Shown in pieces: positions 44,103 through 54,874 of a stretch of 64,000 bases of DNA (position 1 is its first letter; each line of letters starts with the position of its first letter). Made by a program: the position numbers and the translations under genes. Under the pieces are notes generated by a model. The model was given only the letters and a program-made list of their open reading frames with translations, was not told where the DNA came from and made no database searches. Source of the stretch: Bicyclus anynana (lineage: Eukaryota; Arthropoda; Insecta; Lepidoptera; Nymphalidae); NCBI RefSeq assembly GCF_947172395.1, contig NC_069102.1, positions 9,082,442 to 9,146,441 of the forward strand. The letters are read 5' to 3'.

Positions 44103-44302
44103 CTAGCTGACTCCGCGCGGTTTCACCCGCGTGGTTCCTGTTCCCGTAAGAATGTGGGGATAATATCTAACCTATAGCCATTCTCGATAAATGGGCTATC
44201 TAACACTGAAAGAATTTTTCAAATCGGACTAGTAGTTTCTGAGATTAGCGGGTTCTATCAAACAAACAAAGAAACTCTTCAGCTATAGAATGTTAGTATA
44301 GA
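44103..44302 (-). mobile_element. Helitron-C, minus strand
   Basis: CTAGCTGACTCCGCGCGGTT at the left and GTTAGTATAGA at the right, flanked A and T. About 200 bp with the standard body. Confidence 0.8.
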
Positions 44303-44395
44303 TAACACAATTTTCACAATTTGGAAATTTTTTTTAATTGCAAAATAAAATTAAAAATAGTCTTCATCCGTTAGATTAGTATCGCACCATATTCT

Positions 44396-44695
44396 AGTAC
44401 TTACAAGTTAGCCGTTGACTACAATCTCACCTGATGGTATGTGATGATGCAATCTGACGGAAGCCCGTTAACTTGTTAGGAGGAGAAGAATGAAAATCTA
44501 CACCCCTTTCGGTCTCTGCACGACATCGTACCGGAACGCTAAATCACTTGGCGGTACGCCTTTGCTGGTAGGATGGTAACTGCCACCAGCCAGACCTGGA
44601 CTAATTAAGAAAACCTCAATCGGCCCAGTCGGGGATCGAACCCAGGACCTTCGTCTTGTAAATCCACCGCATGCCACAAAGGCACGCAGGCTTTC
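44396..44695 (-). mobile_element. SINE-D, near full length
   Basis: Body in reverse from ACTTACAAGTTAGCCGTTGA to the head CCCAGTCGGGGATCGAACCC (B box) and GCATGCCACAAAGGCACGCA (A-box side, with an altered GTGGCGCAG core). The short A tail is eroded. Confidence 0.85.
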
Positions 44696-45604
44696 AAAAA
44701 GTTTGCACAATGTAGAACACGAATGCCTTTAGAGCACACATGCATTTATATGTATGATTTTGTAACTCATTACTATTCAGAAAATGGCATAACTAGGGGC
44801 CCTCACGACCCGATAGGACCTCTGCCCAGAGGTGAACCGCCACAATCAACCTTTACCCTCATTTAAATATCAAAACAGCCTTCCGCGCCGCCTCACTCCG
44901 TCTATCTACCCGCAACATAACACAAACAAATTAATTCGAATAATGAACCCTAATAAATAGAGATCTGTTTACCCCATAAAGAATAAATGTTATAATAATT
45001 GGGGCAATACAATTTACAGTTTCGAGTTCTAAGGGTGAATTAATTCCGAGTAAGAACAAGCCAACAATAACATGGCCGTGTTTACGCTTTACTTTGTACT
45101 TTTAGACTTTGTTCCCACGGAGTTCGAAACTGCCATATTGGTATACCAGATGGGGTTATAGGCTGCATTATGAGGTGAGGTTTCGAGGGCATGGGTTATA
45201 TTTACATTTTTTTTCCAGAAATTGTCAGTAGCGTAGTGGGTGTAAATATCAAAACCTCATAACTATGAGAATTTGATTTAATTTTGTAGATATGGGGACT
45301 GCATGAAATCACAAATAACAAAAATATATTATAAATCTATTTGATTAATTATATTAACTATCGAATAAAATAATGCTATAAAACCGGCTTAAGCGTTTAA
45401 TTGTAGTGTGTTATGTTCTGTGTATAAAAATTTATACATAATTTACAACAATATGTAGAACACTGAACAAAATGTTATCCAAATCCGTACATTGTTTTTG
45501 CGTGATTACGTTGCAAATATAGAGCAAATTAATTTTTCACATTACAGAGTATTGTGACTGCGTATTGTGAGAAGTATACAGTTGGTATATAGATAAGTGA
45601 TATA
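44696..45604. other. Unannotated
   Basis: A GC-richer patch at about 44790-44920 has no exon signals. The remainder is AT-rich and unrecognised. Confidence 0.45.
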
Positions 45605-45802
45605 GTTCGAAGAGCCGATGGACGTTGGTCCCAAGGCACTGGAATAGTGATCCCGCAATGGAAAGCGCAGTGTTGGTCGACTAGATGTACCGAAGACATC
45701 AAGTTGCAGGGAGCCATGGATGGTGGCGGCTCAAGACCGTGGTGTTTAGAAGTCTATACAAGAGGCCTATGTTCAGCAGTCGACATCCATCGGCTGATAA
45801 TT
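45605..45802 (+). mobile_element. LINE-B 3' end, deleted internally
   Basis: TTCGAAGAGCCGATGGACGT, AGCGCAGTGTTGGTCGAC, GTGGCGGCTCAAGACCGTGG and TTCAGCAGTCGACATCCATC + GGCTGATAA. Small deletions disrupt the frame. The (GAT)n tail is absent. Confidence 0.8.
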
Positions 45803-45927
45803 GTGAGATTGTGAGAAGGTTCCTCACACTGGAACTCTGATTGCTAGTTGCTTCGGCCCTTTAGATCCGCAACGGGGTGACAGGATTTTATTTATTCTAT
45901 GTTTATTATTTGCCATTTTATTCATAA

Positions 45928-46127
45928 TTAGCTGACGCCACGCAGTTTCACCCGCGTGGTTCCCGTTCCCGTAGGAATACGGGGATACTATATAGCCTAT
46001 AGCCTTCCTCGATAAATGGGCTATCTAACAGTGAAAGAATTTTTCAAATCGGACCAGTAGTTCCTGTGATTAGCGCGTTCAATCAAACAAACAAACAAAC
46101 TCTTCAGCTTTATAATATTAGTATAGA
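45928..46127 (-). mobile_element. Helitron-C with CTAA end
   Basis: The left end TTAGCTGACGCCACGCAGTT gives CTAA in the element's own orientation, within the CTRR rule for Helitrons. The right end is ATATTAGTATAGA. Flanks A and T. Confidence 0.78.
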
Positions 46128-46594
46128 TATATGATATACTTATCTACAATATTAAATAAATAAAAACAAATTTAAGTAAAAAAAAACATCATGGCAGTAA
46201 TATTGCCTATTAGTAAACATCGTCCACGCCATAATGAGCAGGGGTGCCATTGAAAGTTTTAATTGAAAAGGCTTTGTGCAGTTTTATAGGCTGCGAACAG
46301 TTTTCGAGTGAGCGACAACGCTGCGGCTTTATCTTGACGCGGACTGGCGCCTCCGTGACTGCGGAAAATATTCCGCCACTTAATTTTAATAACACCCCGA
46401 GGAAAGCTTAATTAATTTATTATCTTTTCTAAGCCATTTATTATGGTTCTTGAAGTAATAGCAAAAATTTTGGATATAAATAAATATATTTGGACAGTAG
46501 GTACACACATCACTATTTACTTGTAGTTCCAAAGCGAGCCTAAATTGTGTTATAGGTACTAAGATAGCTGATTTCTACTACATATAAATACTCA
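46128..46594. other. Unannotated
   Basis: A minus-strand frame at 46210-46395 in a GC-richer patch has no recognisable motif. Confidence 0.45.
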
Positions 46595-46862
46595 TCTATA
46601 CTGATATTATAAAGCTGAAGAGAACTTGAAGAAAAACATTTACTTGGGTACTTTTTGACCCTAAAATAAAGAATAGAAGGCGGTGCAGTAGGGGTTGAAT
46701 GTTTGTATGGAAAGTCCTTCAGTTTTAGAGTTACAGTTTTAAAAATTTGTTCATAAATCATGAAAAAAATACGAAAACTAATGTGATTCAAGAATTTTTA
46801 AAATTCAACCCCTAAAGTAGTGAAATAGGGGTTGAAAGTTTACATTGATTTCCATGCAGACT
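46595..46862 (+). mobile_element. Helitron 5' end with different interior
   Basis: TCTATACTGATATTATAAAG + CTGAAGAG is the Helitron-C start after host A. The interior then differs: TACTTTTTGACCCTAAAATA and GGGGTTGAATGTTTGTATGG, with GGGGTTGAAAGTTTACATTG near the end. The 3' terminus is missing. Confidence 0.6.
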
Positions 46863-46868
46863 GGATAT

Positions 46869-47078
46869 TTAGACGTGCCCAGTTTAAATCATCGACATGT
46901 ACATTGTAGAAAAGTACTAAAGTAGGTACCAAATAGGTACTTTAATTAGTACCTAGTTAGTGCAGGTACATTAAGACATGCCCAGTAAAAATCATCGACA
47001 TGTACATTGTACAAAAGTACTAAAGTATAGGTACCAAATAGGTACTTAATAGTATTAATAAGTACCTAGTTAGTGCAG
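46869..47078. repeat. Tandem duplication, two units of about 100 bp
   Basis: Units 46869-46965 and 46971-47078 share CATCGACATGTACATTGTA, AAAAGTACTAAAGTA, GGTACCAAATAGGTACTT and AGTACCTAGTTAGTGCAG. They are close in sequence, so the duplication is fairly recent. Confidence 0.85.
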
Positions 47079-47820
47079 CATATTTAATTTAAAGATTAAC
47101 ATATTATCAAAACGTACGCCTACCTAAGCATACCTAATCAACCAGTATCTTTAATATTAGTCTTTAGGTGGCAATTAGTTCTTTTTTTAATTTAAAAGGA
47201 TTCTAAACAAATGAAACCGGCATAGACTTTATACGCGACATAAAACAGCAACCACGCCGACGGACGCCGTCTCCGCCCTGGCTAAGTGAATTCCGTTAAT
47301 TAAACCATAAAAACTTCGATAAATTAAGAACCAGTCGATTCCCCCTCTAATACAGTCGTGTCTCTAAAGATTTCAGATGCAAACGACACCGGTACAGGCG
47401 AGCGGTACATTTAAATTGTTTCCAACACCCTTCCGTGCTTTCACCCCATGCATTTGTATGTGGCTTCATTTCAATTTATTTATTGTATTTGATCTAATGA
47501 AGGCAATTTCTTTTTCATTCAGATAATGCAGGTTTAACAAACCTTTTCATAGGTTTTTTTTTTTATTTTATTGTACAAAATACAAAAAGTGTTACATAAT
47601 TAGGTACATAAATAGCCATCCTTATAAACTTAACGTTTTTGTGAGGACGGCGAGTTCACCATTATGTTAAGTTATTATTTTTATATAAAATAAACTTACC
47701 TATACACATTAGGGACACAATTAGGCACCATATTTTACAATGCCTAACTATGTCCCCTAGCGTAGTGCATCTGCGAACCCTCCCCTCCCTAGTAATCTAG
47801 TGAAGGCCAATTTATTTATT
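47079..47820. other. Mostly unannotated
   Basis: GATAATGCAGGTTTAACAAA + CCTTTT at about 47521-47546 is a short third relative of the duplicated repeat to the right. A GC-richer patch at 47250-47290 is unexplained. Confidence 0.45.
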
Positions 47821-48250
47821 TATAAGGATCCAAATAATGCAGGCTTATCACACATTTTTGTATACGAATTTGCATTTTAAAATTGAGTAACGTATTGTCT
47901 ATTGAAGTGATAACTTCTTATGGGAGGGTAAACCGCTTCGTAACGCGTTACGGAGCCACTATGTTTGGCTTCCCTTTCTCTCACGCATACGGCAGCAGGA
48001 CGCACACTTTCTATTGTAGGTATTTAATGTAACTGCAACTGGTTTTCCATTCATAACGATCCAGACAATAATGCAGGTTTCACAAACCTTTTTTGTACAA
48101 ACAGTTAGTACTAAATTGAGTAAATTTATTGTATTTGTGTAAGTGTCCTCGTTTTGGGGTTTTCCGTTTTGGGAGAATCCAAATTGTCACTCACTTCTCT
48201 CCTTTTCACTTTCGAGGCTATGAATGATGACATATTATACGGCACACTTT
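47821..48250. repeat. Two diverged direct repeats of about 200 bp
   Basis: 47821-48045 and 48048-48250 align in order: ATAATGCAGG, CACAAACCTTTTTTGTA-like, AAATTGAGTAA, TTATTGTATTTG/TATTGTCTATTG, then CTCTCTCAC/TCACTCACTTCTCTCC and GGCAGCAGGACGCACACTTT / ACGGCACACTTTGTG. I recall similar sequence dispersed in Lepidoptera; here two units lie head to tail. Confidence 0.5.
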
Positions 48251-48543
48251 GTGTTACAAAGCTGCTGTTTTATTTTAGATGGCTGTAAGGTTTATTAATA
48301 ATTTTATATTTTTTAATATATATTCATATAAAAAAACACTGTTTTTTTCATATTTGTTTTGATTATACTTAAATCAAAATAGCCATGAATTTGCCTCCAA
48401 ATACGTGTTTCTGAAATCTCAGTTCAATTGTTGTAAACAACTGTTTAAAAATTCGCTTGCAAGATTTGTCTTATTGCTTTTAACAAGGCAGACTAATCAA
48501 AAACTTGTTAAAATTATCTTAATACATAAACTCAATCTGTTAT

Positions 48544-48690
48544 ATATTATAAAGAAGTAAATCTCTGGATATACTGAATCGATTTTGAAAATTCTTTTAC
48601 CACTATGTTTTTTTTAGTTTATAACACAACAGCTATGTTTTATCTTTGTATTACCACGGGAACTACGTGAGTGAAACAATCGGGTGTCGG
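48544..48690 (+). mobile_element. Worn Helitron-like copy
   Basis: TATATTATAAAGAAGTAAAT + CTCTGGATATACTGAATCGA, a CCACGGGAACTACGTGAGTG block and GGGTGTCGGTTACTTAA parallel 12784-12973. No clean CTAG. Confidence 0.5.
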
Positions 48691-49009
48691 TTACTTAACC
48701 ATATAATTACTGAATAGCAGATAAAAAAATATAAATGCCGAACACGTAAAATACATCATTAAAAAGTACAAAATGGAAAGAAGTAATAAACTCAAAACAA
48801 ACGACTCAATTGGGGCGATGTTGTCTAACACACATAACACATTAACACGTGTACAACTGCACACATATACACAGAAACTCCACATTAATTACTGACGGAC
48901 AAAGCAATGACCCGTAGATATGCGATAAGGCGCACCCCTGCATTGGACTTGGAATATGGAGATGGAATTTTTTATTAGGCTGTCTTACCACAAGTCTTCG
49001 ACCATGTTA
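48691..49009. other. Unannotated
   Basis: Nothing recognised. Confidence 0.5.
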
Positions 49010-49100
49010 TTTATAACTCGCAAGTGTGAGTTGCGAATTCACCTCTCTGTCTAACACGATATTCTAGAAACGGAAAGATAGAGGTGAATTCGAAACTCGC
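49010..49100. mobile_element. MITE-I core
   Basis: TATTTATAACTCGCAAGTGT + GAGTTGCGAATTCACCTC, TCTAACACGATATTCTAG, GAAAGATAGAGGTGAATTCG match the 41209 copy. Outer ends are eroded. Confidence 0.55.
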
Positions 49101-49229
49101 ATCACATTAGCTACCCATATGCGCTACCTTATGATAAGTATTGGATAGCTTATTCACAAATTTAGTCTTTGTCATTTGACTTTAACAAACTGAGTAAGAA
49201 AGAAAATTATGTTTAGACTCATCACATTA

Positions 49230-49466
49230 GCTACCCATATTCGGCGGTTCAGCACGAGTATACTCTCAGAACGAAAAGGTTAGGCTAATAGTTGAATGCG
49301 GATTTGCAGACATCGCACGATGTTTTTCCTTCACCGTTTGAGACACGTGATATTTAATTTCCTAAAATGCACGTAACTGTAAAGTTTTGAGGTGCATACC
49401 CAGGACCGAATTCGAACTTTCGCCCTCCGAATTGAAGGCAGAGTTCATATCCACTGGGTTATCAGT
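49230..49466 (-). mobile_element. SINE-A, diverged
   Basis: ACCCATATTCGGCGGTTCAG at the tail side, TTTGAGACACGTGATATTTA in the body, GGGTTATCAG at the head side. Deletions remove part of the middle. Confidence 0.82.
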
Positions 49467-49889
49467 ATGATCAAAATATTGTATCAACCCTTAATTTCAT
49501 TTTGTGCTTGTTTTGTTATTTAAAGCATACAACGAGCATTCGCAGTAAATTAGCTTTAGCGAAGTTACCACAATCACATACCATAGGCAAGCTTCTTTAC
49601 ATGCGACGTGTGTGGAAATTTTCATTAGTGAAATTCGAGGTTAAACTGTTTGAGTTTGTGGTAATTGGTACGTGTGTATCGCGCGCTCGTTGAGACTTTA
49701 CGACTTTTTGTTTGGATTTTATATATTAATTTTCACGGCACTTGTGGTAAGTTGGACGCCATTTAAACTTTTATCAGCGGCAAGAATAAACGCGAGCTAA
49801 AATTGTGATCGCAATTTCCGAACTTTTGGTTTGTTTTTTTTTTTGATGGCTAAATTTATTTCATAATAATTATGAGATTTATTTCTATA
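49467..49889. other. Unannotated
   Basis: Nothing recognised. The frame 49502-49693 starts with TTG context and is not called. Confidence 0.45.
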
Positions 49890-50262
49890 CTAGGAGACGC
49901 TCGCGATTTCGTCCGGCCTAAGACCTTTTTAATTCAGCCCTTACAGTAGTATCGCTGTAAAATTGGAGTAACTTCTCCCGTTTTCCAAACATTTCTCTTC
50001 ACTGCTTTGCTCCTATTGATCGCAGCGTGATGAAAAGTATACTATAACCTGCCCAAGAGTATGAAGAATTGTACTAAGTTTCGTTAAAATCCGTTGTGTA
50101 GTTTTGTTTCTATAACGAACATAGGTTGTTGCTATAACACTGACAGACGAAAATTTTACTGATTAATTTTTTGGCATCAGTATCAATCCCCCTGATAGTT
50201 ATTTTGGAAATATATTTCATGTACAGAATTGACCTCTCCACAGATTTATTACAAGTATTAGA
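49890..50262 (-). mobile_element. Longer Helitron-like element
   Basis: Read on the minus strand it starts TCTAATACTTGTAATAAATC and ends GGACGAAATCGCGAGCGTCT + CCTAG, flanked by A and T as Helitrons require. The interior has CCCGTTTTCCAAACATTTCT and TGATGAAAAGTATACTATAA, a body distinct from C and E. Noncoding at ~370 bp. Confidence 0.62.
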
Positions 50263-50305
50263 TTTATTTTTCTAAATTTGTTTCATAATAAGTATTAGAT
50301 TAAAT

Positions 50306-50578
50306 AGCCGTGATAGCCCAGCGGATATGGCCTCTGCCTTCGATTCGGAGAGCATAGGTTCGAATCTGACCGGGACATGCAACTCCAACTTTTCAATTAT
50401 GTGCATTAAAAAAAAAACTTTAACGTGTCTCAAATGGTGAAGGAAAAACAACCTTTGAGAATTTCCTTAATTCTCTACGTGTGTGAAGTCTGTCAATCCA
50501 AATTGGTGGACCCATAACCATTTCATTCTGAGAGGAGACTTGTGCTCAACAGTGAGCCGAATATTAGGCTCTTAATGA
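50306..50578 (+). mobile_element. SINE-A, diverged
   Basis: Head GCCGTGATAGCCCAGCGGAT with A box, GGTTCGAATCTG B box, body with an A-run expansion at ~50407-50416, end CAACAGTGAGCCGAATATTA. Confidence 0.87.
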
Positions 50579-51277
50579 TTTATATGTATGATCAACCTAT
50601 TTCAACAGACCACTACAAGCCAGGCCTCCGTACTTATAGGAGAGGAGATCTGGAGCTTAGACCCACCATGCTGTTCCGTTGAGTTTTGGTGGGCATTTCT
50701 TACATACCGAATAAATATTTTCGTTTAAAGTAATACATAAAACATATCTCTTGATTTGTGGCACTGTATAATTTAAAGTACATTTATTCAAGTTGAGAAA
50801 TTCCATCACTCGAAGAAAATTCAAAAGAGCCAAGAACAAGAGAGCGCTTGGTCTGTAGCAGACGCTCGCAACCGTTGGTAAGCTCAAATAAAACTTTCCG
50901 GTTAGGAAGCAAATCCGCAGAACAGATGTCGCCAACATTTTCTACCAATAAAATCTTTTTCGAGCACGTTTACCCGCTTTGAGCGAAAGCAGTCAACAGG
51001 TGGCCCCTTTTATCAATTTGAATGTAATTGCCGTTTAGAGCGTTTTTGAAACTCTCGGGTCTGCTATTCATGGAGTGGCTATTGAAAGTTTCTCTGTAAA
51101 AAGATTTGTTGCAAGAGGTAAAATGGTGATATCGTGTTGGGAATATTAAAACGTCTTTTATATTCGGTTTATTGGAAATTATGAGGACTTATTTCATTCT
51201 CGTGACGTTTAAAGCCAGATTAAGTTAACGTGTGTCGTCGTTAAGTGTATTTTTAGAAAAAAATCGAGATTATTTTT
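50579..51277. other. Unannotated
   Basis: The minus-strand frame 50657-50938 has no family signature. Nothing else recognised. Confidence 0.45.
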
Positions 51278-51390
51278 AAATTCTCTAGGTGTTTGGAGTC
51301 TGCCAATCCGCATTGGGCCAGCGTGGTAGACTATTAGGCTAACCCATCTCATTCTTTGAGGAGACTTGTGCTCAACCGTGAGCCGAACAT
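51278..51390 (+). mobile_element. SINE-A 3' half
   Basis: AAATTCTCTAGGTGTTTGGA, TGCCAATCCGCATTGGGCCA and GTGCTCAACCGTGAGCCGAA. 5'-truncated, without the GAT tail. Confidence 0.82.
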
Positions 51391-51638
51391 GATATTGTCG
51401 TAGCTTATGATACAAATATCTGCAGTTATACTACATTTCAGGTAAGCATTGCTAGTTAACAGGATAGAGCATATCACTGCAACAGTAGTAGCTTTTAGCA
51501 ACTCTGAAAGCGGAAGCGAGCCAATGTCAATTAACACTTAAGCCGACATCTGACCTAAAGGTGCGACACCACTGCCGAAATGCCAACCAATTAGTGTAAG
51601 AGCCGGTGAGTTCTAAATAATGAAGCGTATAGGTGATA

Positions 51639-51851
51639 CTAGCGGACGCCCGCGACTTCGTACGCATGAAATTTAGTTTTTCACAAATCCCCCGGGAACC
51701 ATGGATTTTTCCGGGATGAAAAATAGCCTATGTGTTGATTAAGAGTAAAATTTATTTCCATTCCAAATTTCAGCTAAATCGGTTCAGTAGTTGCGGTGTT
51801 AAAGAGTAACAAACATCCATACAAACTTTCGCGTTTATAATATTAGTAGGA
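51639..51851 (-). mobile_element. Helitron-E, well preserved
   Basis: CTAGCGGACGCCCGCGACTT at the left (element 3' end), ATAATATTAGTAGGA at the right (element start TCCTACTAAT). Host A precedes CTAG. Monomeric body of ~213 bp, the reference for this family. Confidence 0.8.
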
Positions 51852-52299
51852 AGCAGGATTGACTTACAAGTAGGCACGTTACTTTGTGAAATGCATTGAT
51901 GTGTTTACTATTGAAAATTATATGATCACTATTAATTGTCATTAAATTTATAAATAAAATAATATGATAATGCCTTAATACTAAAATAAGGCTTTTGTAA
52001 AAGAACATTACGTTGGTATTGATATAATATACAATATACAAGAGAAATTCATAATATTTTTTACTCTAATGAAGAGTGAACAAATTCTTATAGGTATATC
52101 CAAGCCTTTTGAGATTCAAGTTATTACCGCTAAAGCTTTATGTATGTCAACTGACGCATTAAACCGTTTTCAGTGCATTTCTGGCAAATACCTACGAATC
52201 TAAGGTTAGTTACGAATATTCCTACATGCTCATTTCTGAAAAGTTGCATTCAAAAGTATTCTAGAAAAACCAAAACTATACATCGTTTTTATAAACTAA
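51852..52299. other. Unannotated
   Basis: Nothing recognised. Confidence 0.5.
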
Positions 52300-52754
52300 T
52301 CTATACTAATATTATAAAGCTGAAGAGTTTGTTTGTTTGCTTGAACGCGCTAATCTCAAGAAGTACTGGTCTGATTTTAAAAATTCTTTCAGTGTTAGAT
52401 AGGTCTGGTCTGGTGTTAGATAGGTCAGGCTGGTGGGGGGCTTCAGCCGTGGCTAGTTACCACCCTACCGGTAAAAGACGTACCGCCAAGCGATTTAGCG
52501 TTCCGATACGATGCCGTGTAGAAACTGAAAGGTGTGTGGATTTTCATCCTCCTCCTAACAAGTTAGTCCGCTTCCATCTTAGACTGCATCATCACTTACC
52601 ATCAGGTGAGATTGTAGTCAAGGGCTAACTTGTAAAGAATAAAAAAAATAAAAAAAAATAGCCTATTTGTCGAGGAAGGTCATAGGGATATATTATCCCC
52701 AAATAACGGAACGGAACGTGAATAACGCGGATGAAACCGCGCGGCGTCTACTAG
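52300..52754 (+). mobile_element. Helitron-C split by a SINE-D
   Basis: Starts TCTATACTAATATTATAAAG and ends CCGCGCGGCGTCTACTAG with T following. The body is interrupted after TTCTTTCAGTGTTAGATAG by SINE-D sequence and resumes at ATAGCCTATTTGTCGAGG. Confidence 0.8.
52405..52660 (+). mobile_element. SINE-D nested in Helitron-C, headless
   Basis: GTCAGGCTGGTGGGGGGCTT, GTGGCTAGTTACCACCCTAC, TAGCGTTCCGATACGATGCC and GGGCTAACTTGTAAAGAATA with an A-rich tail. The 5' boundary shows a 21-bp repeated unit beginning GTGTTAGATAGGTC. It lacks the tRNA-like head. The surrounding frame 52173-52628 is an artefact of these repeats. Confidence 0.85.
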
Positions 52755-53178
52755 TTTATAATGTATACTTAGTGTACAGATACTTGGTACGATTGAAAAA
52801 AATGATGAATAACATATTTCGGTGAATTTTATATTTAAAGTTTATACCACACGACTCAAAACATAAAACTTTAATCCACTCGCGGCAGAAGTTTGCTCGC
52901 GGGCTTAAGTGGTTTACTATCGGAAATCCCATCTCCTGCGGACTGCGCCTCGGCATTCCACGCCCAGTTTACGCCAAGTTGGACGTCGTCTGCAGCGCGA
53001 GGAATCTTTTTTAACTTCCCAGCAACAAGTCGTTTGGTTTTGTACTTGGATGTTTTGTTTAAAACTTTGGAAACTTGAAAACTTATCGCTGTTTGTAAAG
53101 CGCAGCTGGTTGTCATACTAATTAGTTGACTGATCGCTTTTTGGAATACTGCGTTTCAACTGCTACAATGTTACTCTT
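52755..53178. other. Unannotated
   Basis: Bases 52880-53000 are GC-richer with overlapping frames on both strands (none with a recognised motif). Confidence 0.4.
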
Positions 53179-53383
53179 AAGGCAGACGTCCACATATACG
53201 CATCGTGCGCATTTGACGCATCGCATCAGACGGATTTTAGTAATATTTATATAGAAAGTCATACAAATGCGACCACTGATCGTACGTACGTAAGTACGTA
53301 TTTTATCTAATGTAAAATTAAAAATCTGGTCTTGGATGCGACGCGTTCAATACGCACGATTTGGATCTGTGGACGCCTACCAT
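53179..53383. mobile_element. MITE-K, longer copy
   Basis: AAGGCAGACGTCCACATATA + CGCATCGTGCG at the left; CGCACGATTTGGATCTGTGG + ACGCCTACCAT at the right, mutually inverted. The core includes CGTACGTACGTAAGTACGTA. Confidence 0.6.
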
Positions 53384-54395
53384 AAAAAATAATATGTTGT
53401 TACAAATTCCTCGATTGTGGGTAGTATTAACATTCATTATTTATGTTTTTGTGGAGGGGAGCTATCAGTGTTGGTACAAATAAGAAGTTATTTGATGACT
53501 TGAGCTCAGTTGTGTGTTAGGCAATGTGGACACCGTCACGCTGCCAGTCGCGTTAGTGATTTTGTGCAATAATGTTTTGTTGTTTGTTAATTAACAATAT
53601 TTTGTGTTTAGTGTGGGCATGGAGAAAATGTCAGGGAAGGTGAGGTTTCATGCATTCTAAAGCCTACTCCCCAGGTCACAAGTCCTGGGACCTGCTCGAG
53701 GTGTTTCCTCTACCACAAAATGATGGTACATTCACTGTCGCTGCTACCCATTACGTCACAATGTATTACTAAATTTGATCGTTATAATAAAATTCTTTGA
53801 TATGTCCGTCTACAGAATCTGGATAATTATACACTTATAAACACAAACACAGTAGTGTTATAAAGACAGATAAAGCCGTATACTACAAATCACGTATGTG
53901 TATTTAATATCGTTACAACAGTCTAATGTATCCCATAATAAAATGTTTACACCTCCCGATTGGAGGCATTTAAGAGTTAGCTACCGTCGTATTTACCCGG
54001 TCATTAAGCATAAAAGCAAACGGCTCTATTAAAGCTGAATTGACGAGTGTAAAGCGATCCCGTTTAAATGCTGGACGGGCGCGACTCAATCTGGGAACAC
54101 GGCATAAAAGAGGCATTAAAACGCTCAAGTCGCCGCCGCTGGAGCGTCTGCGGTTGAGCTCCGCCGTGGCTAAGCGATAAGAGGTAGCGGATAGTGTTTG
54201 TTTTTATATTAAACTTAATCAAACCTGTAGTGTTTGGCTATGTATACACTGGTAGCGGGAGACAGCGGGCAGTCTCTAATTGTCGTTGGTGAAGATCGGA
54301 TGTCCGGTGCTGGCCATAATAGTATAGTGTTGAAGCAGTGACTTACTGCTATTACAGTAAGGATTAAGAACCTTACAGAACCGTTAATGATTTTG
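53384..54395. other. Unannotated, with a tiny exon-like site
   Basis: TTTTGTGTTTAG, then GGGCATGGAGAAAATG and AAG|GTGAGG (53601-53645) look like acceptor, ATG and donor of a very small exon. No partner is found. GC-richer DNA at 54050-54180 is unexplained. Confidence 0.35.
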
Positions 54396-54634
54396 ATTCA
54401 TCATCATCATCATATCAGCCGATGGACGTCCACTGCAGGACATAGGCCTTTTGTAGGGACTTCCAAACGTCACGATACTGAGCCGCCTGCATCCAGCGAA
54501 TTTCTGCGATTCGCTTGATGTTCGGACTCGTTAGTCCACCTGGTGGTCTACCAATACTGCGCTTTGTATTTTGAGTCACTATTCCAGCACCTTGGTACAC
54601 CAACGTCCATCGGCTCTTCGAACTATGTGCCTGA
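54396..54634 (-). mobile_element. LINE-B 3' end with (ATC)n tail
   Basis: Tail TCATCATCATCATCATATCA, then GCCGATGGACGTCCACTGCA. Minus-strand translation includes KRIAEIRWMQAAQYRDVWKS and LQKAYVLQWTSIG. The 5' side reaches CATCGGCTCTTCGAACTATG. This is among the best-preserved tails; the upstream polyprotein is absent. Confidence 0.88.
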
Positions 54635-54798
54635 TTTTGAATAGCATAGATAAATTGCTTTGCTTAAAACGTTCAAATGTGTTTTAGGCAAAGCAGTAAT
54701 ATGATAAAAAAATAGTTTCTTACGTTCGTTGACATCCCCAAGGTCCGGTTTTAGAAATATATACTCTCATCTATTATTAATTAGTGATAAGAAATAAA

Positions 54799-54874
54799 TG
54801 GCAGATAATATTCACAGTGACACATTGCAAATAGGTTGCCTAGTTAATTTGCAATGTGAATATTCTCTGTCATG
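54799..54874. repeat. Hairpin of about 76 nt with one bulge
   Basis: ATGGCAGATAATATTCAC pairs with GTGAATATTCTCTGTCAT (one mismatch, one wobble). An inner ATTGCAAAT pairs with ATTTGCAAT. The left arm carries an 8-base bulge (AGTGACAC). Size is in the pre-miRNA range, but the bulge argues for caution. Confidence 0.5.

Noticed and set aside
52173..52628. Longest open frame, 151 codons
   Set aside because: It runs through a Helitron-C and the SINE-D nested in it; the translation is SINE sequence.
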